Below are positions 1 through 11,409 of a stretch of DNA of 64,000 bases, piece by piece. The translations under genes and the position numbers were made by a program. The stretch is from Capillidium heterosporum (taxonomy: Eukaryota > Entomophthoromycota > Entomophthoromycetes > Entomophthorales > Capillidiaceae). Below the pieces are notes generated by a model, which worked only from the letters and a program-made list of their open reading frames with translations, was not told the DNA's origin and searched no databases. Within the stretch, counting starts at the first letter, position 1, and each line of letters opens with the position of its first letter. Location: contig WBMQ01000007.1 in assembly GCA_016630905.1 (NCBI GenBank), forward strand, positions 558,001 through 622,000, read 5' to 3'.

Positions 1-472
1 AATCTTTAAAGTAATATTTCAAGTATGGAGTGGGAATTAAATTATTTAGATGTTCTTGTAGTGGAAATATGCATCGGTTATTTCAATATGAAATTTAATA
101 CTATACCATATTTCTATGATAGTCATTGTGCATTTTATCAGATTTAACAATATAATTTGATTAGCTACGTACATGATTTGAATATTACTATCCTAATAAG
201 CGATATATATTAGTGTTATAATTAAGGACTAATATATATTGAGTAGCAAGCTATACACCACCATATCTATTTCCCCTATATGAGAGAGGGTTTTTACAAT
301 AAAAAGAACGGTTTAATCCTATATAACCTGTAAAAGAACCAAAGAACTCGGCAAAAATTGCAACATCCATTGGATTAAAATTTCCCCTCAAATTTATGAA
401 TCAAGCGGAGATATAAAGTCGGAACAAACTCCAGCCCCAGCTTTTCTCAGTTTTGAGCAAGTTAACACAAGA

Positions 473-1263
473 ATGGACAGCTATCGCAACTACAAGAACA
501 GCATCAACAACAATACTACCGACTATGATGCAGCAAAGGAGGATGAGGATATCGAAGCTTTGAAGTCGCAGATAAGGGGTGTCAAGCAAGATACCTTAGC
601 TTCCACTAGGGTAGCCGTCTCCAAGATTACCGAATCGGAAACTATGGCTTCCAACACCTTGTCCAAGCTGGGAAAGCAAGTCAGGTAAAACATACTATTT
701 TAAATTCAAATACTTAATGCCTTTTTATAGAAAAAATAAACTCTATTGAACGCCAGATGGAGTTGGCTGAACGACAAGCCGACCGTGCCCTGGATAAGGC
801 TTCCGAGCTCAAAACCATTAATAAATCCATGTTCTCGGTGTTCAGTTTCAAGAATCCCTTCAAGAATGAGAAGCGTGAGCAGGAAAAGATCGAAAACTTG
901 AAAAAGGAACATGCCGATTATATAGCTCGCGAAGATGAGTTACGTCAAAGTAATTACGAGGTGCAGCATAGGGTAGGCAACGCCCTGAGCAACAAGAACC
1001 TCAACTCTACGCATGCAACTACTACTAGTTCCAACTCGCAGTACAACTTTGAGGAGGATGAGGAGGGTATGAAGATGGAGCAGGAAATTGACGGTAACTT
1101 GGATATCGTAAGTTCTACGCTGGGTCGCCTCAAGGATATGTCGTTGGCTATGTCTTCCGAGTTGGATATCCAGAACTCCAAGTTGGATAGTATCAATAAG
1201 AATGCCAACTCGGTGCAGACCAAGATCAACTTGGGTAAGGACCGCCTCAAGTCTATCAAATAG
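473..1263 (+). CDS. SEC9: SNAP-25/Sec9-type Qb,Qc-SNARE, apparent 1-nt frameshift at the intron
   Basis: Plasma-membrane t-SNARE that would give two helices (Qb and Qc) to the exocytic SNARE complex with a syntaxin and a synaptobrevin. Exon 1 (473-684) holds the first half of the Qb helix and ends at LGKQ, whose Gln is the zero-layer residue. Exon 2 (from 731) continues with INSIERQMELAERQAD, a linker with a KNPFKNEK stretch, then an acidic region and the C-terminal Qc helix with DIQNSKLDSINKNANSVQTK. There is no transmembrane segment, as expected for the family; yeast Sec9 is longer at its N terminus. The intron has a good donor (GTAAAA at 685) and acceptor (TAG at 730), but they leave the two exons one base out of phase at a run of six A (731-736). 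Five A would restore the family reading. This is either an assembly indel or a real lesion. Confidence 0.85.
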
Positions 1264-1632
1264 ATTCGCGTTGCTTTATCACTACTCTTGCGTTATCTAA
1301 GGCGAGTCAACTTTTCTTTATTACCTAATTTTTATTAAAATTACTCGTTTAATATAGTTTAATTTGAACTGTTATATGAATCACTATATATTAGCTTTGA
1401 TTATCTACGAGCAAATTTAGTTTCTTATTAGGTAGATCCACTTTCAAGTTCTGCGAGACTGATGCCATTATTTTTACTCTACTGCCACCTTCTCAGATTC
1501 GATTTACCTAAAGTATTCCATGATATTAAAACACCCCTCTACTCCACATCTTCGATAATTGTAAATCAGCTTGACTAGGTATAAATTCAACCCAAAGCTC
1601 CCTTTATCAGAAACAGCCATAAATCATATTCG

Positions 1633-1860
1633 ATGAAAAACCACCGTAACTTTAAGGGCGGCATTGGCAACACTACCTACACTGAGGATATCTATAATCT
1701 AACAGAATATGACAAAGCTATTGAAATTTTGAAGACTTTTATCAAAAATATCCAACAGGACCTGTTTAGTTTTCATCGATATTAAAGCTTCATAGACTCT
1801 TGAGTTAAAAGCTGAGGTCTTTGGCATTTGATCCAAGCTAGGCAAAGCGTCTTATAAAAC
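1633..1860 (+). pseudogene. Decayed tandem copy of the SNAP-25-like SNARE (5' part)
   Basis: The frame from the ATG at 1633 reads 50 residues and stops at 1783. It matches the start of the adjacent SNARE: MKNHRNFKGGI against MDSYRNYKNSI, then AIEILKTFIKNIQQD against DIEALKSQIRGVKQD, in the same order and spacing. About 60 nt beyond the stop, in another frame, SKLGK recurs, which is the zero-layer segment of the intact gene. Stops and frame changes mean no functional SNARE is encoded. A weaker trace of the Qc end may lie near 2020-2110. This is a tandem duplication followed by decay. Confidence 0.7.
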
Positions 1861-2749
1861 TAATTGAAAGGTAAATTTATGTGGTCTTGGGCAATTAAAC
1901 TACCTCCTTGTCTTGGAACCAGCAAATTTTTCCTCTAAATTAAATTTCTGTTGTAGTTACTTGTTTGCCATCTCAGTTAAAAAATTTAGATTAAAATGCC
2001 TATTCTAAGGTATATTTTCTTGAAATAAAGATTCTAAAGCTTGGAATGAAGGACTTATGTAGGATGCAAACTGGCATACAAATCTAAGCAAATTTGAACG
2101 ATGCGAGGGATATATTGATACAAAGTTAATATATATCCCATAAAAAATAAAGATGACTTTCATGTAAGGATATATATTGCAAAAGGTTTAGCAGCATTCT
2201 CTAATCTGTAGTTTGATATATGCTTTTTAAGTTTTAGATTGTAAGTGAAAATGGTTAAAAGAATATCAGTAGCTGTCTTGTAAAAAGCACAAGAAGCTTG
2301 AAAAACTCTACTTTTTAGATCTTATGTTTAGCTCTCTCATCAACTTTTTAGAGGTTGATATCGGTATAGATGTATCCATAAAATTTGGATCAAATTTTTA
2401 AATAAAAGGATGGGAGCTTTCTCTATAAAAGTTGCTGAAGTAGATGCTAAAATCAACTAGAAATCTGCAAATGCAAATATATGTCGTACCTAACATCTTT
2501 CTATTTTATTACATACGAAAGTGTTTTTTTAAAGATACAGGGATGCTAATTAGAATTACCCGCTTTTGTAGATTAAAGACTGCAATATAAATATAGCATT
2601 ATCAATTGGTTCGGTTATATAGAATTTAAAAACTGTATTTACAAACTAAACTTCATGTCAATATAAAATGAAAAAGTACAATATATATCAACTCATGCAA
2701 AAACCCAAGTTAGCAAACGAATGAAAATTTAATATAAAAGAGCATGGCA
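1861..2749. other. Gene-free spacer
   Basis: AT-rich sequence with no open frame of coding character, apart from the possible SNARE remnant near 2020-2110. It separates the SNARE pseudogene from the 3' end of the dioxygenase gene. Confidence 0.5.
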
Positions 2750-4327
2750 TTAATGAAGGATGTCCCCAGCCTTGTTGTTGGGGTCGAAGAGGTTGGGTAG
2801 GTCCAACCAAGCTTGGTAATAGTTGGCGTCAATGACTTGACTCTGGACAATACCCCAGTGGGTAGTGCGCAACATCAAGCTGGATTCGAACATGAAGGCC
2901 ATGGTGGTGTCAGAAAGCCTGGCTGGCTTGAGTTCAGCTTTGGAGGCACCTAAGAAGGTTTTGGCGTCGGGACCGTGCCCGGTCATGGTGGAGTGGAGGG
3001 AGGCACCTCCAGGATTGAAACCGTCGGCTTTAGCTTCATATTCACCCTTGATGAGTCCCATGAACTCCGACATGACGTTGCGATGATAGTAGGGGGGACG
3101 GAACGAATGGTCGGCCACCGTCCACCTGGGTGGGAAGATGACAAAATCACAGATGGCAGTACCGGGAGAATGCGACTTGCAGGTGAGAACAGTGAAGATA
3201 GAAGGGTCGGCGTGATCATAAGATACAGTGTTCATCGTGTTGAACAGAGCGAGGTCGTACTTGTAGGGAGCATAGTTTCCGTGCCAAGCTACTACGTCGA
3301 AGGGGGAGTGGTTCTAATAACTGATTAGACTTGATAAAGGTAAAATAGTACCTGAGAGGCAGCAAACAGTTGGCCCTGGTATTTGTTAATGATGGTCCAA
3401 GGAGCTTCCACGTTCTCATAAGCAGCAACTGGAGTCTCAAAGTCCCTAGGGTTGGCCAAACCGTTGGCACCTAGATGATAGATTTAGACTCGGCTTTAAA
3501 TAATTTAGCGTTTTACCGATGGGACCTAAGTCGGGTAATTCAAAGTGATTTCCAAAGACTTCACACATGTAGCCACGGCTAAATGAAAAGTTAGATACGA
3601 TAAATTTGGCTAACAAAGTACCTAGGACCATCAGGCAAGCTAACGCGGAATCGGATACCACGCTGGATGACGCAGATCTCGTTGGGCTTGACGAGCATGT
3701 TGCCCAACTCGGTCTGAATATCTAGTCGACCCTGCTGAGGGACTAATAAAAAGTAAAGTTTAGCTGTCGTACTGATAAAGCCATTTACCAATGAGGAAGT
3801 CACCATCGGCGGAATAGAAGGCCTTGTTGACCATATCCTTGTTGGCGAGGTAGACGTGAATACCCATGCCTTCGCGCATAACTGGGTCTCCGGCACCAGC
3901 AACTGTATGCAGGCCTTCGACAAAGTCTAGAGGTTCTTCGGGGATCTTGAACGGCAACCAGCGTAGCTGGTTAGGAGTGACGTTGAGTTTACGTTCATCG
4001 GTGTATTGCCCAACCAAGTAGTTCTCTTGGATCTTTTCAAAGGGGCGGTGCACAGCTGTAGGTCTGATACGGTACAACCAACTGTTGACAACAAGGCAAA
4101 TGGTAATTAGTTAAATTTGACGATAAAAGGTATAAATTGAATTGAACTTGTAATTACCTGCGCTGGTTGTGCTCTCTACCAACGGTGAAAGCAGTACCGG
4201 ATAGCTGCTCGGCGTACAGGTTGTAGGGGCAGTTCTGAGGGGAGTTCTGGCCTTTGGGTAGTGCTTCGGGTAGCGCTTCGGTAGTGAAGTGGTTGCCGAA
4301 GCCTTGCATGTATTTGTATTCACTCAT
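2750..4327 (-). CDS. hmgA: Homogentisate 1,2-dioxygenase, six exons
   Basis: Fe(II) enzyme that opens the ring of homogentisate to maleylacetoacetate in tyrosine and phenylalanine breakdown. The start is ATG at 4327-4325, giving [14 protein letters not shown] like the family start, then [16 protein letters not shown]. Later exons carry NQLRW, the [10 protein letters not shown] and SADGDFLI segments, [24 protein letters not shown] and [12 protein letters not shown]. The last exon (2750-3313) has [20 protein letters not shown] and [13 protein letters not shown], then [15 protein letters not shown]. The metal-binding His and Glu of HRNxMSE and the His of HGPD are all present. Five introns of about 35-75 nt were placed by phase, for example 3314-3351. 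The codon choice is GC-rich, suggesting good expression. No damage was seen. Confidence 0.95.
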
Positions 4328-5538
4328 TTATTTGAAGTTTGGATTGAAACTGGGAAGTTTGGGATGGACTAGAATCTTTAAAATTACGTGTCCATTTTCC
4401 AATCAGAGGCTTTTATACTGGCCTTGAGAATTGCCTTGAAGTACCGATTGGTACAGTTTGCTTTGAAATATAGGTTCTATTAAAAAACCTTTAGTATAGT
4501 AAGATTGCAGTTTACTTTATCTCACCTGATCAAGTGATCCCCCTTCACTCAACAAGACTATGACGAAGAAGGACCAGAGCTTCGTAAAGCTTGGGAACTT
4601 TTATTTCTCTTATCCGATTGGGTATGTCTAATTATCCTAAACACTTTTGGAAGGGAGTCTAGTAGCCAATTGGATATACAGGAGGGTCTACCAACCATGC
4701 AAGATGGATTAGGTTAAGGCGTGCTATTCCACATCTGCTTTTTAGGGCGGTTATTGGTTAGATAAATGGCATTTCTGTCTACAAAACCCAAACCAAAATT
4801 GGGTGACTACTCATCGCCACCGTACCTTTTAGTAAGGAACTACTTTCAGGGATTCTATACGAAATCTAAACCCCAGCTTTTTGGAAAGCTATCCGATTGG
4901 TAAACTATGTATCCAAAGTAGAGTGTACGACTAAGGCATAAAGCGACTTTAAGAAACTACTTGGTTCGATTGTGTTTTATCTTAGTAAATAGCAATCCAA
5001 TTACGGTTGATTAGTAAGCTGAGCATCATCATAAACTGTACATGCTACAGCTATATATGCATCTTACTACTTGGAGTAAGAGTCAAGAAGGGCACCAGTC
5101 AAATTCATGAGAATCTTACCAAGTTTGCGATAAATGCTAATGTAAAATAGAAAAGCTGAGAAGGTATTTGTAAGCTATATGCAAGGGATAGCCTAGACAG
5201 CCTACCGCACCTTTTCCATCGTAAGTTGACTAAAGATCGTAATAGCCATAATGGGAATGCTGAGTAAGCATCCAAACTAAGATATTTTTGGACAGGATGG
5301 ATACATCAAGGTAAGAATGAGAAAGTCATCCAAATTTGGGTAAGTACGGTTGAGTTTATAAATCTTAAATGTACAAAAGATATACAGCTATATTAGTGAA
5401 GCTTTATATATCAAATACTACAGCTTGCAATAAATCCCAAGCTAAATACCTATACCAACATTGAAGCCATCCACTCAAATATATATAAAAATAAATTTCA
5501 AATTCTACTCTTTATTATCATCTCAGATATTCTCCACC
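4328..5538. other. Gene-free spacer with two short coding-like remnants
   Basis: About 1.2 kb with no supportable gene. A short frame from the ATG at 4560 reads about 20 residues (MTKKDQSFVKLGNF...) up to an intron-like GTATGT, and the octamer ATCCGATT recurs near 4614 and 4889. These could be decayed gene pieces but were not identified. Confidence 0.4.
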
Positions 5539-6368
5539 TCAATCAACTACATGGTTCAACGCCCCCTCCACATCATCCTCACTACTATCTTTATCTACTA
5601 AATTGACACCAGCCTGGTTACCTAAAGTGACAACCGCCTCCGTCAATTCCTTCAAATGAGGATCCAAGGGGTGGTGGGGAAACTTCTCTTGGATAGCTAA
5701 GCTGAGATTCAAAAGGTAGTCGTAGTTAGGGCCTGACTCTCCGCGTGCTTTCGAGATACGCTCCGCTAATATGGGTACCGGCTCGTAACCTACATAAGCT
5801 TCATTTTCGATAGTACCTATAAATACGTCGGCCTATAGGGTAGTAGTTTAGGATTGGAAGTAAAAGTGAGTTTACCTTGTGTACTATTGGGGCAACTTTG
5901 GAGTCGTCGTCTTGGGAGTAGGGGTAGACATCGACTTGGTGGAGGGTGTACCCATCCTAGAATACACTTGTATCAATAATACTACTTTTAAGATGCTATT
6001 GAAATAAAAATATAAGCTCAATATACCTTTTCTCTATAGTCGAGATGTTCTTTAACTTTGGCAATTTCAGCCTCAGGGACTTTGTAGCACATACCATAGA
6101 TCCTTCCTTCATTACCGTCAGGAGGCAACTTTTTAAAAGTAAGAATTAGATATTACCAATTATAAAAAATATTTACGTCGTCACCCGATTTGGTCCATTC
6201 TTCTAAAGGTAACAAAGTAACTACTCTACCTGGGAACTGATAGTCTCCTCTATGGTCCCTACTAGCTTGCCAAAACCTTCGCACGTAACCCTTTATGTAA
6301 CCAGGAACTGCCTCCTCAATGGGGAAGTCCACTTTCCAGATCAAACTTCCGTACCCAAATATCCACAT
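5539..6368 (-). CDS. ChaC-family gamma-glutamylcyclotransferase, four exons
   Basis: Likely a cytosolic enzyme that cleaves glutathione to 5-oxoproline and Cys-Gly (ChaC2/Gcg1 type). Exon 1 (6177-6368) begins [16 protein letters not shown], the nucleotide-free glycine-rich start typical of ChaC, followed by [15 protein letters not shown] and GRVVTLLP. Exon 2 (about 6026-6130) has [12 protein letters not shown] and ends HLDYREK, and exon 3 continues [12 protein letters not shown]. The joined LDYREKDGY carries the Glu that is catalytic in this family. Exon 4 has a [10 protein letters not shown] segment and stops with TGA at 5539. The protein is about 220 residues, the usual ChaC2 length with a short acidic tail. 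The four exons agree in phase. Confidence 0.9.
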
Positions 6369-6799
6369 CTATCTAACTCTAAACTTTTGTTGTGTTGAGT
6401 GGTTGAGCTTGGATTTTTCTACTGAGCATCATTGAGAATTGAAGGAATGGTTTAGGTTTAGCCATGATACCATTGTAGACGAATTTTAGAAATTTTATTG
6501 GGTGTTTGTTGCGATTTTTGGGTCTATATTACTAATATAATGGTATACTATTTTCATATATGCATGTTTAAGTATAGATTAAAGCAATTTCCATTATAAG
6601 CAAAAAATGCATATACCTAACTGTATTTCAAATACTTTGTAAAATTCAAAACAGGTGCCCACAACCTACCATCCAAACTATAGAAACAAACTAAAATATA
6701 ATGTCAAATATATATTAAGTACGTTTATTTAACAACCTACTTAAAAGCAGACACATGATGTAAAAGAGATATTGAACACTACGCCTTAAGTTCTACTGT

Positions 6800-7400
6800 C
6801 CCCTAATAACCGCTCATCTTCCTCGTTATAACTAGCTATACATTTAAAAGTTGGGTAAGGAGCTGAATAACCAATATTGATAAGAACCAGGCTAGGATAT
6901 TGTTAATCTCTCGTTCCAGCTCATGCTTCAGGGAATGGTAGTAAAGTATTTTGTAACCAAGTAGGTTAATAAAGTGGATTTTTATTACAGTTGCTTCAAT
7001 ATAACAGATGTGATATGAATAGTTGTGGTAAGCATTGCTTCAGTAGTCATCAATAGTTGAAGTGACGCGATTATGCTTGTAGAGTATGGTACTGAAACAG
7101 GTCACCCGTATTATGAAGAGTACCATTGAAGTTATAGAGTTAGCTAAAGTTATTGACACAAATTCCTACAATGCCAAACTGTCTTTTGTTATTAAAAATA
7201 GCGACACCGTGATCATGAAAGGAAAGAGGGAATGGGGTAGAACCCATGATCACCAACAACATAAGTAACAAAACGGTGTATTATATCAAGCGTCCATTAG
7301 CAAGCTCGTAGAAGCCTAAAGTTAAAAGTTTAAAAATAAGAGTCCTTTGATGTAGTCGCTGCTATCATTTCCAAGTAGGCTTCTAGCTTGAGCCATTTTA
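6800..7400 (-). pseudogene. Decayed copy B of a tandem membrane-protein family
   Basis: On the minus strand, near 7390, a frame starts MAQARSLLGND and reads SSDYIKGLLFL before stopping. Slightly downstream in another frame comes LLTLGFYELANG, matching TLGFYEMYDG of copy A. Near 6960-6840 the minus strand reads LLGYKILYYHSLKHELERE and then a hydrophobic run (ILAWFLSILVIQLLTQLL), matching LFGYNVPYYYLLKKAPL plus the hydrophobic run at the end of copy A. The order and orientation are the same as in copy A, with internal stops and deletions. The family was not recognised. Confidence 0.55.
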
Positions 7401-7859
7401 AATTTTGGATGGGTTTGAAGGATACCAACGACTTTTATACTTTTTGGAATGGATAGCTGTATGCTAGGCTTAATGGATTAAAGTTTTAGTCATAGTTAAT
7501 TTCAATGTATAGCAGGATAATATAGATTTGATATAAGGTATGGAATCGAATAAAACTTGTAAATTTAGGATGTCAAGTATACGTATTAAGCTTAATCTAA
7601 TGGATAATGTCAAGTAGCTTTCAAATTGATATCAGATGGAAAGCTAAGTGTAAGTACCTGGCAAAAGCTTACAGTATTGCCTTTTCGTAGGATACATACT
7701 TGGAATTTCATATATGTCTGTAGCTGTAAATCGAGATATGTGCCTATAACAACAAAAAAAATTTGGAAAATATATACAATGTAATAAAATTAATTCAAAT
7801 ACATAATACAAAGACTATATAGCATATATTTAACAGGCATAGTATTCAAGCTACTGATT

Positions 7860-8609
7860 CTTAGAACTTCCCAACAAATTTTCGGCTTCCTCATCGTTAT
7901 ACTCATATATAAAGTTATGAGTATGCGATGATAAGCATAGGTAGCTAGATGATCAAAGTGGGTACCAACCAAATGATTAAATTACTTGATCCGTTCAATG
8001 GCGCCTTCTTCAAAAGGTAGTAGTAGGGTACGTTGTATCCAAAGAGCTCTTGATGCAAGCATAATTTCCTTGATTATCGATATCATTCTTGAGAAAGGTA
8101 CAATCTATAGTAATATAAAGGTCACAATATTGGAGCTATAGGGATATTAGTATTGTCATTGAATGAGCAGTTGCATCTTCGATGTAACGAATCCGATTCA
8201 GATAGTTGTAGTAAACGTTCATCCAGTAGTCCTTGATGTAGACTTACCTGTAGACTATAGTTCTAGAGTAGATCAACCGTAATATGAGCAATAAAGTTAA
8301 AGCTAAAATGATACAAAATTTTGTATTATTATAGATTCATTGATATATAGCTACATATTTGAACTGTCTTTGATTAAAGACAAGGGTAGAAGCATACTCG
8401 TGAAATGAGATTAAGAGGAAATTACCTAAGGCTGAGAGGAATATTGGAAGAGAAGTCATGTACCAAGCCAACAAGCCATCGTACATCTCATAGAACCCTA
8501 AGGTGACGAGCTCGGTGCCTACTAAGGTTGCTAATAGGTTAGAGAGTAGAAAGAGTGATCCAAAGTAGTCGGGATCTTGAATGGCTGAAATAGTTATGAG
8601 TTGGTTCAT
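7860..8609 (-). pseudogene. Copy A of the membrane-protein family, best preserved but broken
   Basis: Starts MNQLITISAIQDPDYFGSL at 8609. It shows a first membrane segment (FLLSNLLATLVGTELVTLGF), then YEMYDGLLAWYMTSLPIF and a second containing LSALGNFLLI. Past a probable intron near 8303-8340, the minus strand reads ALTLLLILRLIYSR, then an in-frame TAA, then YIKDYWMNVYYNYLNRIRY. A later piece reads HQELFGYNVPYYYLLKK and another hydrophobic run, ending near 7930. At least three or four membrane helices are implied. The in-frame stop and frame changes suggest a pseudogene, but an unrecognised intron layout could still rescue it. The GN pair in the second helix recalls seven-helix receptors, which is not enough to assign one. 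Confidence 0.5.
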
Positions 8610-8899
8610 ATTTTAAATTGAAGATCCAATTTTTGGGCAAAAGCCGGTTTATATACCTTTCAACTTATATGTATTGGTATTTGATTGACATACTAGATAA
8701 CTTAAAAGGCTTACTATATGCCTTTATAAAGCTTAACGTACTGGACATCAAGTCAAATGTAGGATAAGTTTCAAAGATTTAAATGATTAAAGATTAGACA
8801 CACTCCTATCCAAAAATTTCCTACTGATGAGCCAGCGTATACAATAAAAGCATGTAGCTTACTGTATGAATCAATTACTCATCGATAGCATATTTTTAC

Positions 8900-9010
8900 A
8901 AGTATTCTCTGATAACAATGTTGTTGGTAGTACCAAGCTGTTGTCATCTAACTTTAGCACTCATTAAATCATCGTACATCTCATTATATGACTGCCTAAA
9001 TATCTTTAAC
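8900..9010 (-). pseudogene. Fragment of a third copy (C) of the same membrane family
   Basis: The minus strand around 8960-8990 reads YNEMYDDLMSAK, corresponding to FYEMYDGLLAW of copy A. Nothing else of the family was found nearby. It lies about 0.4 kb upstream of copy A in the same orientation, so the array has at least three members. Confidence 0.4.
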
Positions 9011-9177
9011 CCAATATCGAAAGGAAAAAATGTGAGTACTTTTTAATTTGAAGATTAATAGATACATATATAGTAAATGAAAAAGGTTAAAAGTTTATTG
9101 CATTTTATCACATCAAAGGCAGGAAAGAGTGAGATTAATTTTACAGTAGAAGACTTTTGCGGAAGGAATAAATTAGT

Positions 9178-11298
9178 TTAGTCGACCTCCTCCATGGTGG
9201 AGTCAACCTGTTCCAGGGCGGGGACGTCTTCAACAGCAGCCTCAACGGCGGGCTCTTCATCAGCATCCAACGAGAGACCGAGCTTGATCATGCGGTGGAT
9301 ACGACCAGCGAAACCGGAAGGCTCCTCCAAGTTGAAGCCGGAGCTGAGCAGGGCAGTCTCGAATAAGAGGTGAGTCAAATCCTGGACGGTCTTGTCCTCC
9401 TTGTCGGCCTCAACCTTGTCCTTGAGGGCGCGGATGATGGCGTGCTCGGGGTTGATTTCGAGGGTCTTCTTGGAGGCCATGTAGGAAGACATGGTCGAGT
9501 CACGGAGGGCCTGGGCCTTCATGATACGCTCCATGTTGGCGGACCAACCGAACTGGCCAGTGACGAGGACACAGGGGGAGTTGATGATACGGGTGGAGAG
9601 GACGACCTTCTCAATCTTGGAGCCGAGGATGTCCTTGACAACAGTGCACAGGGTCTCGAACTGCTTGGCCTCTTCTTCACGCTTGGCCTTCTCCTCCTCA
9701 TCCTCTTCGAATTCAAGACCTTCCTTGGTGGCGGAGACAAGCTTCTTACCTTCGTACTCCTTGAGCTGCTGGACGCAGTACTCATCGATGGGGTCGACCA
9801 GGAAGAGAACTTCGTAACCCTTCTTCTTCAAGACTTCAAGGAAGGGGGAGTTCTCGACAGCAGCACGGGACTCACCGGTGATGTAGTAAATATCCTTCTG
9901 CTTCTCAGGCATGCGGGTGACGTAGTCCTTGAGGGAGGTGGGTTCGTCGGTGGCCTTGGTGGAGTGGTAGCGCAAGAACTCGGCGAGCTTGGCGCGGTTC
10001 TGGGAGTCTTCGTGGATACCAAGCTTCAAGTTCTTGGAGAAGGCCTCGTAGAATTTGTTGAAGTTCTCCTTGTCCTCGGAGATCTCAGAGAACATCTCGA
10101 TGCACTTCTTGACGATGTTCTTGCGGATGACCTTGAGGATCTTGTTCTGCTGCAGGGTCTCACGGGAGATGTTCAAGGGGAGATCCTCGGAGTCGACGAT
10201 ACCCTTGACGAAGTTGAGCCACTCGGGGATGAGCTCCTCGCAGTCGTCCATGATGAAGACACGACGGACGTACAGCTTGATGTTGTTCTTCTTCTTCTTG
10301 GACTCGAAGAGGTCAAAGGGAGCACGGCGGGGAATGAAGAGCAGGGCACGGAATTCGAGCTGACCTTCGACGGAGAAGTGCTTGACGGACAAGTGGTCTT
10401 CCCAGTCGTTGGACAGGGCCTTGTAGAAGGAGGCGTACTCGTCAGTGGTGATGTCTTCGGGGTTACGGGTCCAGAGGGGCTTGGTCTTGTTAAGCTCCTC
10501 GGTCTCCTTGGTCATCTCTTTGACGGTCTTGGTCTTCTTCTTGGCCTCCTTATCTTCATCTTCGATCTCCTCGATCTTGGGCTTGTCGGCATCCTTCTCC
10601 TCGGCCTGGATCTCATCCTGGTCCTCGGCGGTCTCGTCTTCAATCTCCTTCTCGACCTCTTTGTCGACGACGAGCTGGATGGGGTAGCCAATGAACTCGG
10701 AGTGCTTCTTGACGATTTCCTTGATGCGCTTCTCCTCAAGGTACTCGAGCTGGTCCTCCTTCAAGTAGAGACGCATTTCGGTACCACGGCCGATGGGCTC
10801 GTTGACGGTATCACGAGTGATGGTGAAGGAACCACCGGCAGCAGACTCCCAAATGTACTGTTCGTCGTCGTTGTGCTTGGTGATGACCTCGACCTTGTCA
10901 GCAACAAGGTAGGCAGAGTAGAAACCTACACCGAACTGACCAATCATGGAGATATCAGCGCCGGAGGAGAGGGCTTCCATAAAGGACTTGGTTCCGGATT
11001 TGGCGATCGTACCCAAGTTGTTGACCAAATCGGCCTTGGTCATACCGATACCGGTATCACGGATGGAGAGGATGTTGTTCTCCTTGTCAGGGGTGATGCG
11101 GATGTACAAGTCCGAACCAGATTCGAGCTGGGAGGGGTCGGTCAAGGACTGGTAACGGATCTTATCCAAGGCATCGGAGGAGTTGGAAACCAATTCACGA
11201 AGGAAAATTTCTTTGTTGGAGTAGAAGGTGTTGATGATCAAGCTCATAAGCTGAGAGATCTCAGCTTGGAAGGCAAAAGTTTCAGTGTTGTCAGCCAT
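9178..11298 (-). CDS. HSP90: Cytosolic heat shock protein 90, intronless
   Basis: ATP-dependent chaperone dimer acting on kinases, steroid-receptor-like clients and other proteins. The single frame of 706 residues covers the whole family. The N-terminal GHKL ATPase domain shows [17 protein letters not shown] (with the ATP-binding Asn and catalytic Glu), DTGIGM and [14 protein letters not shown] highly charged linker lies at about residues 210-260, followed by the middle domain ([24 protein letters not shown] with the catalytic-loop Arg) and the C-terminal dimer domain. It ends in MEEVD, the TPR co-chaperone docking tail that marks the cytosolic form. It is one of the few intronless long genes here, and its GC-rich, strongly biased codons fit high expression. 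A TATA box lies about 55 bp upstream. Confidence 0.98.
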   Translation of the reverse strand: MADNTETFAFQAEISQLMSLIINTFYSNKEIFLRELVSNSSDALDKIRYQSLTDPSQLESGSDLYIRITPDKENNILSIRDTGIGMTKADLVNNLGTIAKSGTKSFMEALSSGADISMIGQFGVGFYSAYLVADKVEVITKHNDDEQYIWESAAGGSFTITRDTVNEPIGRGTEMRLYLKEDQLEYLEEKRIKEIVKKHSEFIGYPIQLVVDKEVEKEIEDETAEDQDEIQAEEKDADKPKIEEIEDEDKEAKKKTKTVKEMTKETEELNKTKPLWTRNPEDITTDEYASFYKALSNDWEDHLSVKHFSVEGQLEFRALLFIPRRAPFDLFESKKKKNNIKLYVRRVFIMDDCEELIPEWLNFVKGIVDSEDLPLNISRETLQQNKILKVIRKNIVKKCIEMFSEISEDKENFNKFYEAFSKNLKLGIHEDSQNRAKLAEFLRYHSTKATDEPTSLKDYVTRMPEKQKDIYYITGESRAAVENSPFLEVLKKKGYEVLFLVDPIDEYCVQQLKEYEGKKLVSATKEGLEFEEDEEEKAKREEEAKQFETLCTVVKDILGSKIEKVVLSTRIINSPCVLVTGQFGWSANMERIMKAQALRDSTMSSYMASKKTLEINPEHAIIRALKDKVEADKEDKTVQDLTHLLFETALLSSGFNLEEPSGFAGRIHRMIKLGLSLDADEEPAVEAAVEDVPALEQVDSTMEEVD

Positions 11299-11352
11299 TT
11301 GGTTCCTAATTTTTCGTTAATACAACTGTTGCTACCAAAGCGTTCCCTCCTG

Positions 11353-11360
11353 TATTTATA
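11353..11360 (-). promoter_or_regulatory. TATA box of HSP90
   Basis: The minus strand reads TATAAATA, 55 bp before the HSP90 start codon. The placement matches TATA boxes of other genes in the window. No perfect three-unit heat shock element (alternating GAA/TTC every 5 bp) was found in the next 60 bp. Confidence 0.7.
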
Positions 11361-11409
11361 CCTTTTGGTAGCTGTCAGGTTTTCTTGCTTGGGAATCGTT
11401 TCCAATTAA

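Noticed and set aside
4960-4980. GGTTCGATT, resembling a tRNA B box
   Set aside because: No matching acceptor stem, anticodon arm or A box could be formed around it.
7086-7268. Plus-strand frame of 60 codons
   Set aside because: It lies antisense to the decayed membrane-gene copy B, with no promoter and no homologue.
9370-11409. Plus-strand open frame of 679 codons opposite HSP90
   Set aside because: It is the antisense shadow of a highly expressed gene with biased GC-rich third positions. Its protein is a low-complexity Leu/Val/Asp/Gly run with no family, while the minus strand encodes a perfect HSP90.
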